Shown piece after piece: positions 16,175 through 24,525 of a stretch of 64,000 nt of DNA. The position numbers and the translations under genes were made by a program. A model generated the notes under the pieces. It was given only the letters and a program-made list of their open reading frames with translations, had not been told where the DNA came from and searched no databases. Each line of letters starts with the position of its first letter. Position 1 is the stretch's first letter. Source of the DNA: VRUE01 sp035318745 (GTDB lineage: Bacteria; Actinomycetota; Thermoleophilia; Solirubrobacterales; 70-9); the NCBI GenBank assembly GCA_035318745.1, contig DATHEA010000021.1:1-64000 (forward strand), in the 5' to 3' direction.

Positions 16175-16246
16175 AGAGCCCATCCGGAGACCCCCGCGCA
16201 CGTCTGGCGGCGGCGGACACTGCGCGGGGGTCTTCGGATGGGCTCT
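16175..16246. repeat. 26-bp inverted repeat covering the pyrH start codon
   Basis: Arms 16175-16200 and 16221-16246 pair over 26 bp with a single G-T wobble and enclose a 20-base loop. The pyrH ATG (16238) and its upstream bases are inside the right arm, so the ribosome-binding region would be sequestered in RNA. Confidence 0.88.
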
Positions 16247-16960
16247 AAATTCAGCCGCATCCTCCTGAAGCTCTCGGGGGAGGCGCTGATGGGGGAGCGC
16301 GAGCACGGCACCGACGCGGCTGAGGTCGAGCGGATCGCCCGCCAGGTGGCGGCGGTGCGCGCCCAAGGGGTGGAGGTGGCGATCGTGGTCGGCGCCGGCA
16401 ACATCTATCGCGGCCTGCAGGGCGCCGCGGCGGGGATGGACCGCGCCACCGGCGACTACATGGGCATGCTGGCGACGGTGCTCAACGCGCTGACGCTGCA
16501 GGACGCGCTGGAGAAGATCGGCGAGCACACCAGGGTGATGTCGGCGATCGCCGTTCAGGAGGTCGCCGAGCCCTATATCCGACGCCGCGCGATGCGCCAC
16601 CTGGAGAAGGGCCGGGTGGTGATCTTCGCCGCCGGCACCGGCAACCCGTTCTTCACCACCGACACCGCCGCGGCGCTGCGCGCCCTGGAGATCCACGCGC
16701 AAACGATCCTGATGGCGAAGAACGGGGTCGAGGGGGTCTACGACTCCGACCCCGCGATCAACCCGGACGCCAAGTTCATCCCCGAGATCGGCCACCGCGA
16801 GGCGATCGAGCGCGGGCTCAAAGTCATGGACTCGACCGCGCTCTCGCTCTGCATGGACAACGACCTGCCGATCTACGTCTTCAACATGGGCGACGAGACC
16901 AACATAGATAGGATCGTCGGCGGCGAGAGGGTAGGCACGCTGGTCTCCAGCGCCGCCTGA
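16238..16960 (+). CDS. pyrH: UMP kinase
   Basis: Phosphorylates UMP to UDP; amino-acid-kinase fold, hexameric in characterised bacteria. The start SRILLKLSGEALMG is typical and supports ATG 16238 even though it is inside a hairpin. Other motifs are VVGAGNIYRG, the acceptor region FAAGTGNPFFTTDTAAALRA and MAKNGVEGVYDSDP. Length 240 aa is normal. It belongs to the universal rpsB-tsf-pyrH-frr order. No Shine-Dalgarno sequence is seen. Confidence 0.96.
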   Translation: MGSKFSRILLKLSGEALMGEREHGTDAAEVERIARQVAAVRAQGVEVAIVVGAGNIYRGLQGAAAGMDRATGDYMGMLATVLNALTLQDALEKIGEHTRVMSAIAVQEVAEPYIRRRAMRHLEKGRVVIFAAGTGNPFFTTDTAAALRALEIHAQTILMAKNGVEGVYDSDPAINPDAKFIPEIGHREAIERGLKVMDSTALSLCMDNDLPIYVFNMGDETNIDRIVGGERVGTLVSSAA

Positions 16961-16979
16961 GGACCGGAGAGAGGACCCA

Positions 16980-17543
16980 GTGGAGCTGATCGACGAGTTG
17001 CTCAAGGACGCCGAAGGGCGAATGCAGAAGTCGGTCGAATCGAGCCGTGGCGAGCTGGCCACGGTGCGCACCGGCCGTGCCTCGCCGCACCTTCTGGACC
17101 GGATCACGGTCGACTACTACGGCTCGCCGACGCCGCTGAAGCAGCTGGCCAACGTCGCCACCTCCGATGCGCGGCTGCTCACCGTCACCCCCTTCGACAA
17201 GGGATCGATGGGTGAGATCGAGAAAGCGATTCAGGAGTCCGACGTCGGCCTCACGCCGAGCAACGACGGCAACGTGATCCGCCTGCAGATTCCCGAGCTG
17301 ACCGAGGAGCGCCGCCGGGAGATGGTCAAGGTCGTCCACGGCGTCGCCGAGGAGGGACGGGTCGCGATTCGCAACATCCGCCGCGACACGATGCAGGACC
17401 TGCGCGATCTGAAGAAAGAGGGCGAAGCGGGCGAGGACGACGAGCGCCGCGCCGAGGCGGCGCTGCAGAAGCAGACCGACGAGGCGATCTCCGAGATCGA
17501 CGACCTCTTGAAAGGGAAGGAAGAGGAGATCCTGGAGGTGTGA
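16980..17543 (+). CDS. frr: ribosome recycling factor
   Basis: Splits post-termination ribosomes together with EF-G. The 187-aa protein has the three-helix-bundle sequence RGELATVRTGRASPHLLDRI, VTPFDKGSMGEIEKAI and AIRNIRRDTMQDLRDLKKEG. GTG 16980 is preceded by GGAGAGAGG. The stop overlaps the uppS start (GTGA). Confidence 0.96.
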   Translation: MELIDELLKDAEGRMQKSVESSRGELATVRTGRASPHLLDRITVDYYGSPTPLKQLANVATSDARLLTVTPFDKGSMGEIEKAIQESDVGLTPSNDGNVIRLQIPELTEERRREMVKVVHGVAEEGRVAIRNIRRDTMQDLRDLKKEGEAGEDDERRAEAALQKQTDEAISEIDDLLKGKEEEILEV

Positions 17544-18211
17544 GCACCTCCGCGCGGTACGTCGCGATCATCACCGACGGCAACGGGCGCTGGGCAGAGC
17601 AGCGCGGCCTTCCCGTCGCCGACGGGCACCGGGCCGGAGCCGACACCGTCAAGGCGCGCCTGCGGGACGCGGTCGAGCTTGGCATCGAGGAGCTGACCGT
17701 CTTCTCATTCTCGACCGAGAACTGGGCGCGGCCGTCGGCGGAGGTCGAGGGTCTGATGCAGATGTTCGGCGAGCGGATCGACGCCGAAACCCCCGAACTG
17801 GACGAAGAAGGGGTGCGGATGCGGTTCCTCGGACGCCGCGAGGGGGTTGCGAAGGAATTGGTGGAGCGAATGGACTGGGCCGAAGAAACAACCGCCGCGA
17901 ACAACCGGATCGTCCTCTTCGTCGCCTTCAACTACGGCGGCCGGGCGGAGATCGTCGACGCAGCGCGAACCTTCAAGGGGAACTCCGAGGAGGAGTTCCG
18001 ACATCACCTCTACGCCGCCGAGATGCACGACCCAGACCTCCTGATCCGGACCAGCGGCGAGCAGCGCATCTCCAACTATCTGCTCTGGCAGTGCGCCTAC
18101 TCGGAGCTGGTCTTCCGCGACGAGCTCTGGCCGGACTTCGATCGCGAGGCCTTCGAGCAATCGCTGCAGGAGTTCGAGCAACGGCGGCGGCGCTTCGGAA
18201 GGAGGACCTAG
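17540..18211 (+). CDS. uppS: isoprenyl (undecaprenyl) diphosphate synthase
   Basis: cis-Prenyltransferase making the polyprenyl carrier lipid for cell-wall synthesis. Motifs are IITDGNGRWAEQRG (the usual M before D is T), GHRAGADTV, SFSTENWARP and the C-terminal LLIRTSGEQRISNYLLWQCAYSE. The 223 aa are on the short side. It precedes cdsA directly, as in many genomes. Product chain length cannot be read from sequence. Confidence 0.92.
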   Translation: MSTSARYVAIITDGNGRWAEQRGLPVADGHRAGADTVKARLRDAVELGIEELTVFSFSTENWARPSAEVEGLMQMFGERIDAETPELDEEGVRMRFLGRREGVAKELVERMDWAEETTAANNRIVLFVAFNYGGRAEIVDAARTFKGNSEEEFRHHLYAAEMHDPDLLIRTSGEQRISNYLLWQCAYSELVFRDELWPDFDREAFEQSLQEFEQRRRRFGRRT

Positions 18212-18212
18212 G

Positions 18213-19106
18213 ATGGTTCAGGACCTCTTCGACGACGACATGTTCTCCGAGGAGCCGCCGCCGCGCGAGCGGCCGCCACGCGAGCCGCGACGACAGCGCA
18301 ACGCGCTGCTCAGCAGCGAGACGGCGCGGCGGATCCTTGTCGCGATCCCCTGGATTGCCTTCGCGATCGCGATCGTCGTGCTCGGGGGGCCGGTATTTGC
18401 CGTGGCGATGGCCGGGCTCGGCCTGCTCTGCCTGCGCGAGTACTTCGTCATGACGGCACCGCTGCGACCGGTTCAGATGGCCGCCTACATCGCCCTCGTC
18501 GCGATGGTCGCCGCCGCCTACTTCGGCACGGCGTTCAACGTCCTTCTGCTTGCGACGGCATCCTTCCCGCTGCTCTTCTTCTTCGGCGCCCGGCGCCGAC
18601 CCCGCGACGGGATCGTCATCTCGATGGGCGTGACCGTCCTCGGCGCGGTCTGGATCGGCCTGCCGCTGGTCCATGCAGTGCTCCTGCGCGACCTGCCAGA
18701 CCACGGCGCCGCGCTGCTGATCGACGTTCTCGTCGGCACCTTTGCCGCCGACACCGCCGCTTACGCGACCGGGCGCATGTTCGGCTCGCACCGGATCACC
18801 CCCGACCTCTCGCCCAACAAGACGATCGAGGGCCTCGTCGGCGGCTTCCTGATCGGCACGATGGCCTTCTGGTTCGCCGGCCTCTACCAGAACTGGCTCT
18901 CGGGGACGGATGCCCTGATCGTCGGCGCCGCCGTCGCCGCGATCGCCCCGATCGGCGACCTCTTCGCCTCGATGGTCAAGCGCGACCTGGGCACGAAGGA
19001 CACGGGCAAGCTCTTCGGTCCACACGGCGGCCTGCTCGACCGCCTCGATGCCGTCCTCTTCACGATCGTCGTCGGCTACTACCTCTCCGTCCAGCTGGTC
19101 TATTGA
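18213..19106 (+). CDS. cdsA: phosphatidate cytidylyltransferase
   Basis: Integral membrane enzyme that makes CDP-diacylglycerol from phosphatidate and CTP. A charged, Pro/Arg-rich cytoplasmic tail of about 35 residues precedes roughly eight transmembrane helices. The C-terminal signature SMVKRDLGTKDTGKLFGPHGGLLDRLDAVL is intact. Length is 297 aa. It starts one base after the uppS stop. Confidence 0.93.
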   Translation: MVQDLFDDDMFSEEPPPRERPPREPRRQRNALLSSETARRILVAIPWIAFAIAIVVLGGPVFAVAMAGLGLLCLREYFVMTAPLRPVQMAAYIALVAMVAAAYFGTAFNVLLLATASFPLLFFFGARRRPRDGIVISMGVTVLGAVWIGLPLVHAVLLRDLPDHGAALLIDVLVGTFAADTAAYATGRMFGSHRITPDLSPNKTIEGLVGGFLIGTMAFWFAGLYQNWLSGTDALIVGAAVAAIAPIGDLFASMVKRDLGTKDTGKLFGPHGGLLDRLDAVLFTIVVGYYLSVQLVY

Positions 19107-19112
19107 CCCTCC

Positions 19113-19118
19113 TAGACT
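19113..19118 (+). promoter_or_regulatory. -10 box for dxr (leaderless)
   Basis: TAGACT ends 8 bases before the dxr ATG, in the 19-base gap after cdsA. Confidence 0.4.
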
Positions 19119-19125
19119 CCAGTAG

Positions 19126-20271
19126 ATGAAGAAGCTGGTCATTCTGGGAAGCAGCGGCTCGATCGGCACGCAGGCGCTGGAGATCGTCGCCGCTTCCGAA
19201 GAGCTCCAGGTCGTCGGTCTGGCCGCGGGGTCGAGCTGGGAGCAGTTGCTCGAGCAGGCTCGGCAACACGGCGTGCCGACCGTGGCGCTCGCCGACACCG
19301 GTGCGGCCGAGCGGGCGCGCTCCGCCTGGAACGGCCGGGTGCTGATGGGCGAGGAGGGGATTCGCGAGCTGATCGCCGGCTCCGGTGCCGATCTGATTCT
19401 CAACGGGATGGTCGGCGCAGCGGGCCTCGGCCCGACCGTCGTCGCGCTTGGCGAGGGGATCGACGTCGCGCTCGCCAACAAGGAGAGCCTGGTGATCGGC
19501 GGCGAGCTGACCACGGCGCTCGCTGAGGCGACCGGGGCGAGGCTGCTACCGGTCGACTCCGAGCACTCGGCGCTGTTCCAGCTGATCGGGTCCGCACAGC
19601 CCGGCACTGTCGAGCGACTGGTCCTGACCGCCTCGGGCGGACCTTTCCGCGGCCGCAACGACCTCTCCGGGGTCGGGGTCGAGGACGCCCTCGCGCACCC
19701 GACCTGGAGGATGGGGGGGCGGATCACGATCGACTCGGCGACCCTGATGAACAAGGGGTTCGAGGCGATCGAGGCCCATCACCTCTTCGGCGTCCCCTAC
19801 GAGCGCATCGCAGTCGTCGTCCATCCGCAGTCGATCGTCCACTCGCTGATCGACCTCAACGACGGCGCCACGCTGGCCCACCTTGGTTACCCCGACATGC
19901 GGGTGCCGATCTCCTACGCCCTGCACTTCCCCGAGCGGGCCGACGTCGACGTGCCGCGGCTCGACCTCGCGGCGGTAGGCGAGCTGAGCTTCGAGCCGCC
20001 GGATCTGGAGACCTTCGCCTGCCTGCGCCTGGCGCTGGACGCCGGCAGAGCGGGAGGGACTGCGCCCTGCGTGCTCAACGCCGCCGACGAGGTCGCCATC
20101 GCCGCCTTCCTCGCCGGGCGTATCGAGTTCACCGCGATCGCAGCGGCGATCGAGCGGGTTCTGGAGGAGATGCCGGCACGGCCGGTGACCCACTTCGACG
20201 ATCTCTTCGCCTGCGACGAGGAGGCCCGTCGCCGCACCGAAGAGCAGGTCGGGGGGTTGGCGAAAGTATGA
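19126..20271 (+). CDS. dxr: 1-deoxy-D-xylulose-5-phosphate reductoisomerase
   Basis: Second step of the MEP isoprenoid pathway, NADPH and metal dependent, the target of fosmidomycin. The NADPH motif ILGSSGSIGTQALEI is at the start. The active-site regions ALANKESLV, LPVDSEHSALFQ, LTASGGPFRG, TWRMGGRITIDSATLMNKG and HPQSIVHSLI are all present. Length is 381 aa. Its stop overlaps rseP; ispG of the same pathway lies two genes on. Confidence 0.97.
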   Translation: MKKLVILGSSGSIGTQALEIVAASEELQVVGLAAGSSWEQLLEQARQHGVPTVALADTGAAERARSAWNGRVLMGEEGIRELIAGSGADLILNGMVGAAGLGPTVVALGEGIDVALANKESLVIGGELTTALAEATGARLLPVDSEHSALFQLIGSAQPGTVERLVLTASGGPFRGRNDLSGVGVEDALAHPTWRMGGRITIDSATLMNKGFEAIEAHHLFGVPYERIAVVVHPQSIVHSLIDLNDGATLAHLGYPDMRVPISYALHFPERADVDVPRLDLAAVGELSFEPPDLETFACLRLALDAGRAGGTAPCVLNAADEVAIAAFLAGRIEFTAIAAAIERVLEEMPARPVTHFDDLFACDEEARRRTEEQVGGLAKV

Positions 20272-21359
20272 GCTGGCTCTTCGTCTTCCTCGGCTTCTCG
20301 CTGCTCATCATCTTGCACGAGGCGGGCCACTTCTTCGCCGCCAAGGCGACTGGGATGCGAGTCGAGAAGTTCTTCCTCTTCATGGGCCCGAAGCTCGTCT
20401 CCGTCAAACGGGGTGAGACGGAGTACGGGATCGCCGCTCTGCCGATCGGCGGTTACGTGAAAATCAGCGGCATGAACCCGGAGGAGGAGCTGCCTTCGGA
20501 GGTCGTGCCCCGCGCCTACTACCGCAAGCCGGTATGGCAGCGCATCGTCGTAATCGCCGCCGGGCCTGTCGTCAACATCGCCCTCGCGTTCCTGATCCTC
20601 TTCTCGCTCTACTACCTGAACGCACAGCAGGCAACCCAGAAGGTCGGCGAAGTCGCTGCCGGTGCGCCGGCAGCCGCTGTGCTCAAAAAGGGAGACCAGA
20701 TCCTCGCCGTCGACGGCAAGTCCTATCCGTCCTTGGATCGGGAAGCACGACTGACCCGGTTCGGCAAGGACGTCGCGTCTCACAAGTGCACCGGCGAACA
20801 GAGTGACGGCTGCCGGGCAGCCACCCCGGTGACCTTGACGGTGAGGCGCAACGGGGAGGTACGGACGATTTCCGTGCGGCCGGAATACAAAAGGGAATAC
20901 GGCAAGGCGCTGATCGGCTTCTCCTACGGAACCGAACCCGAGGAAATCGGTATCGGCACCGCAGCCGGCCGCGCCTGGGCGTCGGTCTGGCTTGTCACCC
21001 ACAAAACCGCCTCGGTCTTCTCGCGGATCTTCGAATCCGAACAGCGCAAGGAAATCTCCGGAATCGTCGGCATCAGCGACGTCGCTCACCACACTGTCGA
21101 GGAAAGCGTGGAAAAGTCCCTGCTCTTGCTGGCGCTGGTCAGCCTTTCGCTCGGCTTGATCAACCTGCTGCCGATCCTTCCCCTCGACGGCGGCCATATC
21201 TTCTGGAGCCTGATGGAGAAACTCAGGGGCAGGCCGGTCTCGCTTCGGGTGATGGAACGGGCCACGGTCGTCGGCATCGTCCTGGTCGTCCTACTGGTGT
21301 TCGTCGGCCTCAGCAATGACATAGGCCGCCTCGGGGGCGAAGGCGTCAGCGGGCGTTGA
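20268..21359 (+). CDS. rseP: site-2 intramembrane metalloprotease RseP
   Basis: Intramembrane zinc protease that cleaves anti-sigma factors or signal peptides. The HExxH motif is in ILHEAGHFFAAK (first helix) and the third ligand in LPILPLDGGHIFWSL (fourth helix). A single PDZ domain spans about 120-205. Length is 363 aa. The dxr-rseP-ispG order is conserved in actinomycetes. An anti-sigma substrate is not identified, though membrane proteins with RskA-like domains are encoded in the window. Confidence 0.94.
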   Translation: MSWLFVFLGFSLLIILHEAGHFFAAKATGMRVEKFFLFMGPKLVSVKRGETEYGIAALPIGGYVKISGMNPEEELPSEVVPRAYYRKPVWQRIVVIAAGPVVNIALAFLILFSLYYLNAQQATQKVGEVAAGAPAAAVLKKGDQILAVDGKSYPSLDREARLTRFGKDVASHKCTGEQSDGCRAATPVTLTVRRNGEVRTISVRPEYKREYGKALIGFSYGTEPEEIGIGTAAGRAWASVWLVTHKTASVFSRIFESEQRKEISGIVGISDVAHHTVEESVEKSLLLLALVSLSLGLINLLPILPLDGGHIFWSLMEKLRGRPVSLRVMERATVVGIVLVVLLVFVGLSNDIGRLGGEGVSGR

Positions 21360-23170
21360 TGGAGGTCTCCTCCGCCGAGAGCTACGTCAGCGGCGGCCCT
21401 GCCGCCGAGCTCCAGGCCCAGAACCTCTACGAGGCGTTTGCGGCGACCGTGGAGCGGCTGGGGGACGACGTCGCCCTGCGCAGCGGTGAGGAGACTCTGA
21501 CCTGGACGGAGCTGGCGGCCCAGGTTGGGCGCATCGCCGGTGGGCTGGCATCGCTCGGGGTGAGGAAGGGCGACACCGTCGCCCTGATGCTCTCCAACCG
21601 CCCCGAGTTCGTCGCCTGCGACATGGCGGCGGTGGCGCTTGGAGCGGTGCCCTTCTCGATCTACCAGACCTCCTCGCCCGAGCAGATCGCCTACGTCGTC
21701 GGCGACGCCGGCGCCCGCGTGGCGATCGTCGAGGCCGCCTACCTCGATGTCTTCAGGCGAGCCCGCGAGGAACTGTCCGGCGTCGAGCACCTGATCGTCC
21801 TCGACGCCGACGGCGGGACCGAGACCCTCGCCGGCCTCGAAGGGCTCGACCCAGAGTTCGACCCATCCGTCACGGCGGATGCGCTCGGCCCCGACGACCT
21901 GCTCACCCTGATCTACACCTCGGGCACCACCGGCCCACCGAAGGGAGTCCAGCTCACCCATCGCAACCTGCTCACGCTGGTCTCCTCGGTGGACGGGATG
22001 ATCCCCTTCCCCGAGCGCGGTGGGCGGGTCATCTCCTGGCTTCCCGCCGCCCATATCGCCGAGCGCGGCGCCAACTACTACCTGCCGGTGGCGAAGGGGC
22101 TTGAAATCGCGATCTGCCCCGACCCGCGCGGGATCGTCCAGTTCCTGCCGCAGGCGCCACCGACCTGGTTCTTTGCAGTGCCACGTGTCTGGGAGAAGCT
22201 CAAGGCGGGCCTGGAGGCGATGCTGGCGGGACTTCCCGACGAGCAGCGCGAGCCGGCCGAGCGTGGATTCGAGGCCGCCCTGGAGAAGGTCCAGCTCGAA
22301 CAGCGAGGCGAAGCGGTTCCTGAGGAGATCGAGACGGCTGCCGGAGCTGCCGAGGAGCAGATGTTCGGGGCGCTGCGCCATCAGCTCGGTCTCGACGAGG
22401 CGGTCGCGGTCAGCGTCGGCGCGGCGCCGACCCCGGTCGAGGTACTGGAGTTCTTCCACGCGATCGGCATCCCCGTCGGCGAGCTGTGGGGAATGTCGGA
22501 GACCTGCGGCGTCGCCACCTCCAACCCGCTCGACAAGATCAAGCTGGGCACCGTCGGCCCGCCCGTCCCGGGCACCGAGCTGAAGCTGGCCGAGGACGGT
22601 GAGGTGCTGGTCCGCAGCGCCGCCAACATGCCCGGTTACCGCAACATGCCGGAGAAGACCGCAGAGACGATCGACGCCGACGGCTGGCTGCACACCGGCG
22701 ACATCGGCGAGCTCGACGACGACGGCTACCTGCGGATCGTCGACCGCAAGAAGGAGCTGATCATCAACGCCGCCGGCAAGAACATGTCGCCGGCCTCGAT
22801 CGAGTCGAAGCTGAAGGCGGCCAGCCCGCTGATCGGCCAGGTGGCCGCGGTCGGCGATGGCCGGCGCTACAACGTCGCCTTAATCGTCCTCGATCCCGAC
22901 TACGCACCCGCCTGGGCGCAGGGCCAGGGGGGCATTGAGGACGCCACGCTGGAGAGCCTTGCCGAGCACGAGGCAGTCCGACAGCAGATCGAGGCCGCGG
23001 TCGGTTCGGCCAACGAGCGCATGGCCCGCGTCGAGCAGATCAAGAAGTTCAAGATCCTGCCGACCGAGTGGGCCCCCGGCGGCGACGAGCTGACGCCGAC
23101 GATGAAGCTGAAGCGCAAGCCGATCGAGCACAAGTACGCCGGCGAGATCGACGCCCTCTACACGGACTGA
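21359..23170 (+). CDS. long-chain acyl-CoA synthetase (AMP-forming)
   Basis: ANL-superfamily enzyme activating fatty acids as acyl-AMP and then acyl-CoA. The P-loop LIYTSGTTGPPKGVQLTHRNL (A3), ELWGMSETCGVAT (A5), DGWLHTGDIGELDDDGYLRIVDRKKELI (A7/A8) and the C-terminal lysine in PTMKLKRKPI are intact. Length 603 aa fits the FadD15-like group. ATG 21359 overlaps the rseP stop as TGATG. Its insertion between rseP and ispG separates two genes that are usually adjacent. Confidence 0.9.
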   Translation: MEVSSAESYVSGGPAAELQAQNLYEAFAATVERLGDDVALRSGEETLTWTELAAQVGRIAGGLASLGVRKGDTVALMLSNRPEFVACDMAAVALGAVPFSIYQTSSPEQIAYVVGDAGARVAIVEAAYLDVFRRAREELSGVEHLIVLDADGGTETLAGLEGLDPEFDPSVTADALGPDDLLTLIYTSGTTGPPKGVQLTHRNLLTLVSSVDGMIPFPERGGRVISWLPAAHIAERGANYYLPVAKGLEIAICPDPRGIVQFLPQAPPTWFFAVPRVWEKLKAGLEAMLAGLPDEQREPAERGFEAALEKVQLEQRGEAVPEEIETAAGAAEEQMFGALRHQLGLDEAVAVSVGAAPTPVEVLEFFHAIGIPVGELWGMSETCGVATSNPLDKIKLGTVGPPVPGTELKLAEDGEVLVRSAANMPGYRNMPEKTAETIDADGWLHTGDIGELDDDGYLRIVDRKKELIINAAGKNMSPASIESKLKAASPLIGQVAAVGDGRRYNVALIVLDPDYAPAWAQGQGGIEDATLESLAEHEAVRQQIEAAVGSANERMARVEQIKKFKILPTEWAPGGDELTPTMKLKRKPIEHKYAGEIDALYTD

Positions 23171-23194
23171 TCCGGCGCAAGGCGCCCGCCCAGA

Positions 23195-23200
23195 TAGCCT
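23195..23200 (+). promoter_or_regulatory. -10 box for ispG (leaderless)
   Basis: TAGCCT ends 7 bases before the ispG ATG in a 36-base gap. Confidence 0.45.
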
Positions 23201-23206
23201 GTAGGC

Positions 23207-24460
23207 ATGGCTTCCAAGCGGCAGATATTCGTCGGCGGAGTGCCGATCGGCGGTGGAGCGCCGGTCGCCGTGCAGACGATGACCAAGACCGAGACCGCCA
23301 ACCTGGCGGCGACGATGGAGCAGATCCGCAAGGTCGCCGATGCCGGGGCGGACATCGTCCGCGTCGCCGTTCCGCGCGACGACGACGTCGAGGCGCTGAA
23401 GACGATCGTCAAGGAGTCGCCGATCCCGGTGATCGCCGACATCCACTTCAACCACACGCTGGCGCTGAAGGCGATCGACGCCGGCGCCCACTGCATCCGC
23501 CTCAACCCCGGCAACATCGGCGGCCGCGAGAAAGTCGCCGAGGTGGCGGTTAAGGCGACGGCGGCAGGAGTGCCGATGCGGATCGGGGTCAACTCAGGCT
23601 CGCTGCCAAAACACCTGCACGAGCTCGAGCGTGAAGCACCGGTTGAGGCGCTGGTCGCCGCCGCGATCGAGTTCGTCGAGTTGATGGAGGGCCTCGACTT
23701 CGAAGACTTCAAGGTCTCGATCAAGTCGACCAACGTGCCCAACACGATCGCCGCCAACCGCCTGCTCTCGGAGAAGATCCCCTACCCGCTGCACCTGGGG
23801 ATCACCGAGGCGGGAACCAAATGGTCGGGCGCGTTGAAATCCTCGGTCGGGCTGGGGACGCTGCTCGCCGACGGGATCGGCGACACGATCCGGATCAGCC
23901 TCTCGACCTTCCACGCCGAGGAGGAGGTCAAGGTCGCCTGGGAGATCCTCAAGGCACTGCAGCTGCGCGAGCGCGGCCCGGTCCTGATCGCCTGCCCGAC
24001 CTGCGGCCGCCTCCAGTTCGACATGGACTCGGTCGTCGCCGAGATCGAGCAGCGGCTGGAAAGCTACGCCGAGCCGGTCGAGGTGGCGGTGCTGGGTTGC
24101 GCCGTCAACGGGATCGGCGAGGCCAGCCACGCCGACTTCGGCATCGCCGGCGCCAAGAACGAGGGCCTTATCTTCGCCCACGGCAAGCCCTTGCGGAAGG
24201 TCCCCCAGGCGACGCTCGTCGACACCCTGTTCGAAGAGATCGACAAGTCGCTCGATCGCGGCAAGGTCGAGGTCGACGAGGCGGAGTCGCGCGAGGGCGC
24301 CGCCTGGCTGGCCAAGATCGAGCAGGAAAACGCCGGCGAACTGACGCCGGAGAAGATCGCCCGGATGGAGAAGGAAGCGGTCGAAAAGGGCGAGTCGGAC
24401 AAGGTCCTGCTCGACGAGGAGGCCTCGCCGACCGCAGGCCGCCGCTTCACCAGGGCTTAA
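23207..24460 (+). CDS. ispG: 4-hydroxy-3-methylbut-2-en-1-yl diphosphate synthase
   Basis: [4Fe-4S] enzyme of the MEP pathway converting MEcPP to HMBPP. The TIM barrel carries VQTMTKTET, IPVIADIHFNH and RLNPGNIG; the C-terminal cluster ligands are in CPTCGR and VLGCAVNGIGEA. About 50 extra charged residues follow the core (from about residue 365), making 417 aa. It is expressed separately from dxr/rseP if the leaderless promoter is real. Confidence 0.96.
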   Translation: MASKRQIFVGGVPIGGGAPVAVQTMTKTETANLAATMEQIRKVADAGADIVRVAVPRDDDVEALKTIVKESPIPVIADIHFNHTLALKAIDAGAHCIRLNPGNIGGREKVAEVAVKATAAGVPMRIGVNSGSLPKHLHELEREAPVEALVAAAIEFVELMEGLDFEDFKVSIKSTNVPNTIAANRLLSEKIPYPLHLGITEAGTKWSGALKSSVGLGTLLADGIGDTIRISLSTFHAEEEVKVAWEILKALQLRERGPVLIACPTCGRLQFDMDSVVAEIEQRLESYAEPVEVAVLGCAVNGIGEASHADFGIAGAKNEGLIFAHGKPLRKVPQATLVDTLFEEIDKSLDRGKVEVDEAESREGAAWLAKIEQENAGELTPEKIARMEKEAVEKGESDKVLLDEEASPTAGRRFTRA

Positions 24461-24512
24461 GCGCACCGCCCGCCGAGACTTCCTGTCGACCACTGTCCGC
24501 CCGACTAGTGGA

Positions 24513-24518
24513 TAGGTT
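24513..24518 (+). promoter_or_regulatory. -10 box for proS (leaderless)
   Basis: TAGGTT ends 8 bases before GTG 24526, which decides between that GTG and the in-frame GTG 24508 upstream. Confidence 0.45.
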
Positions 24519-24525
24519 TCCTGCA

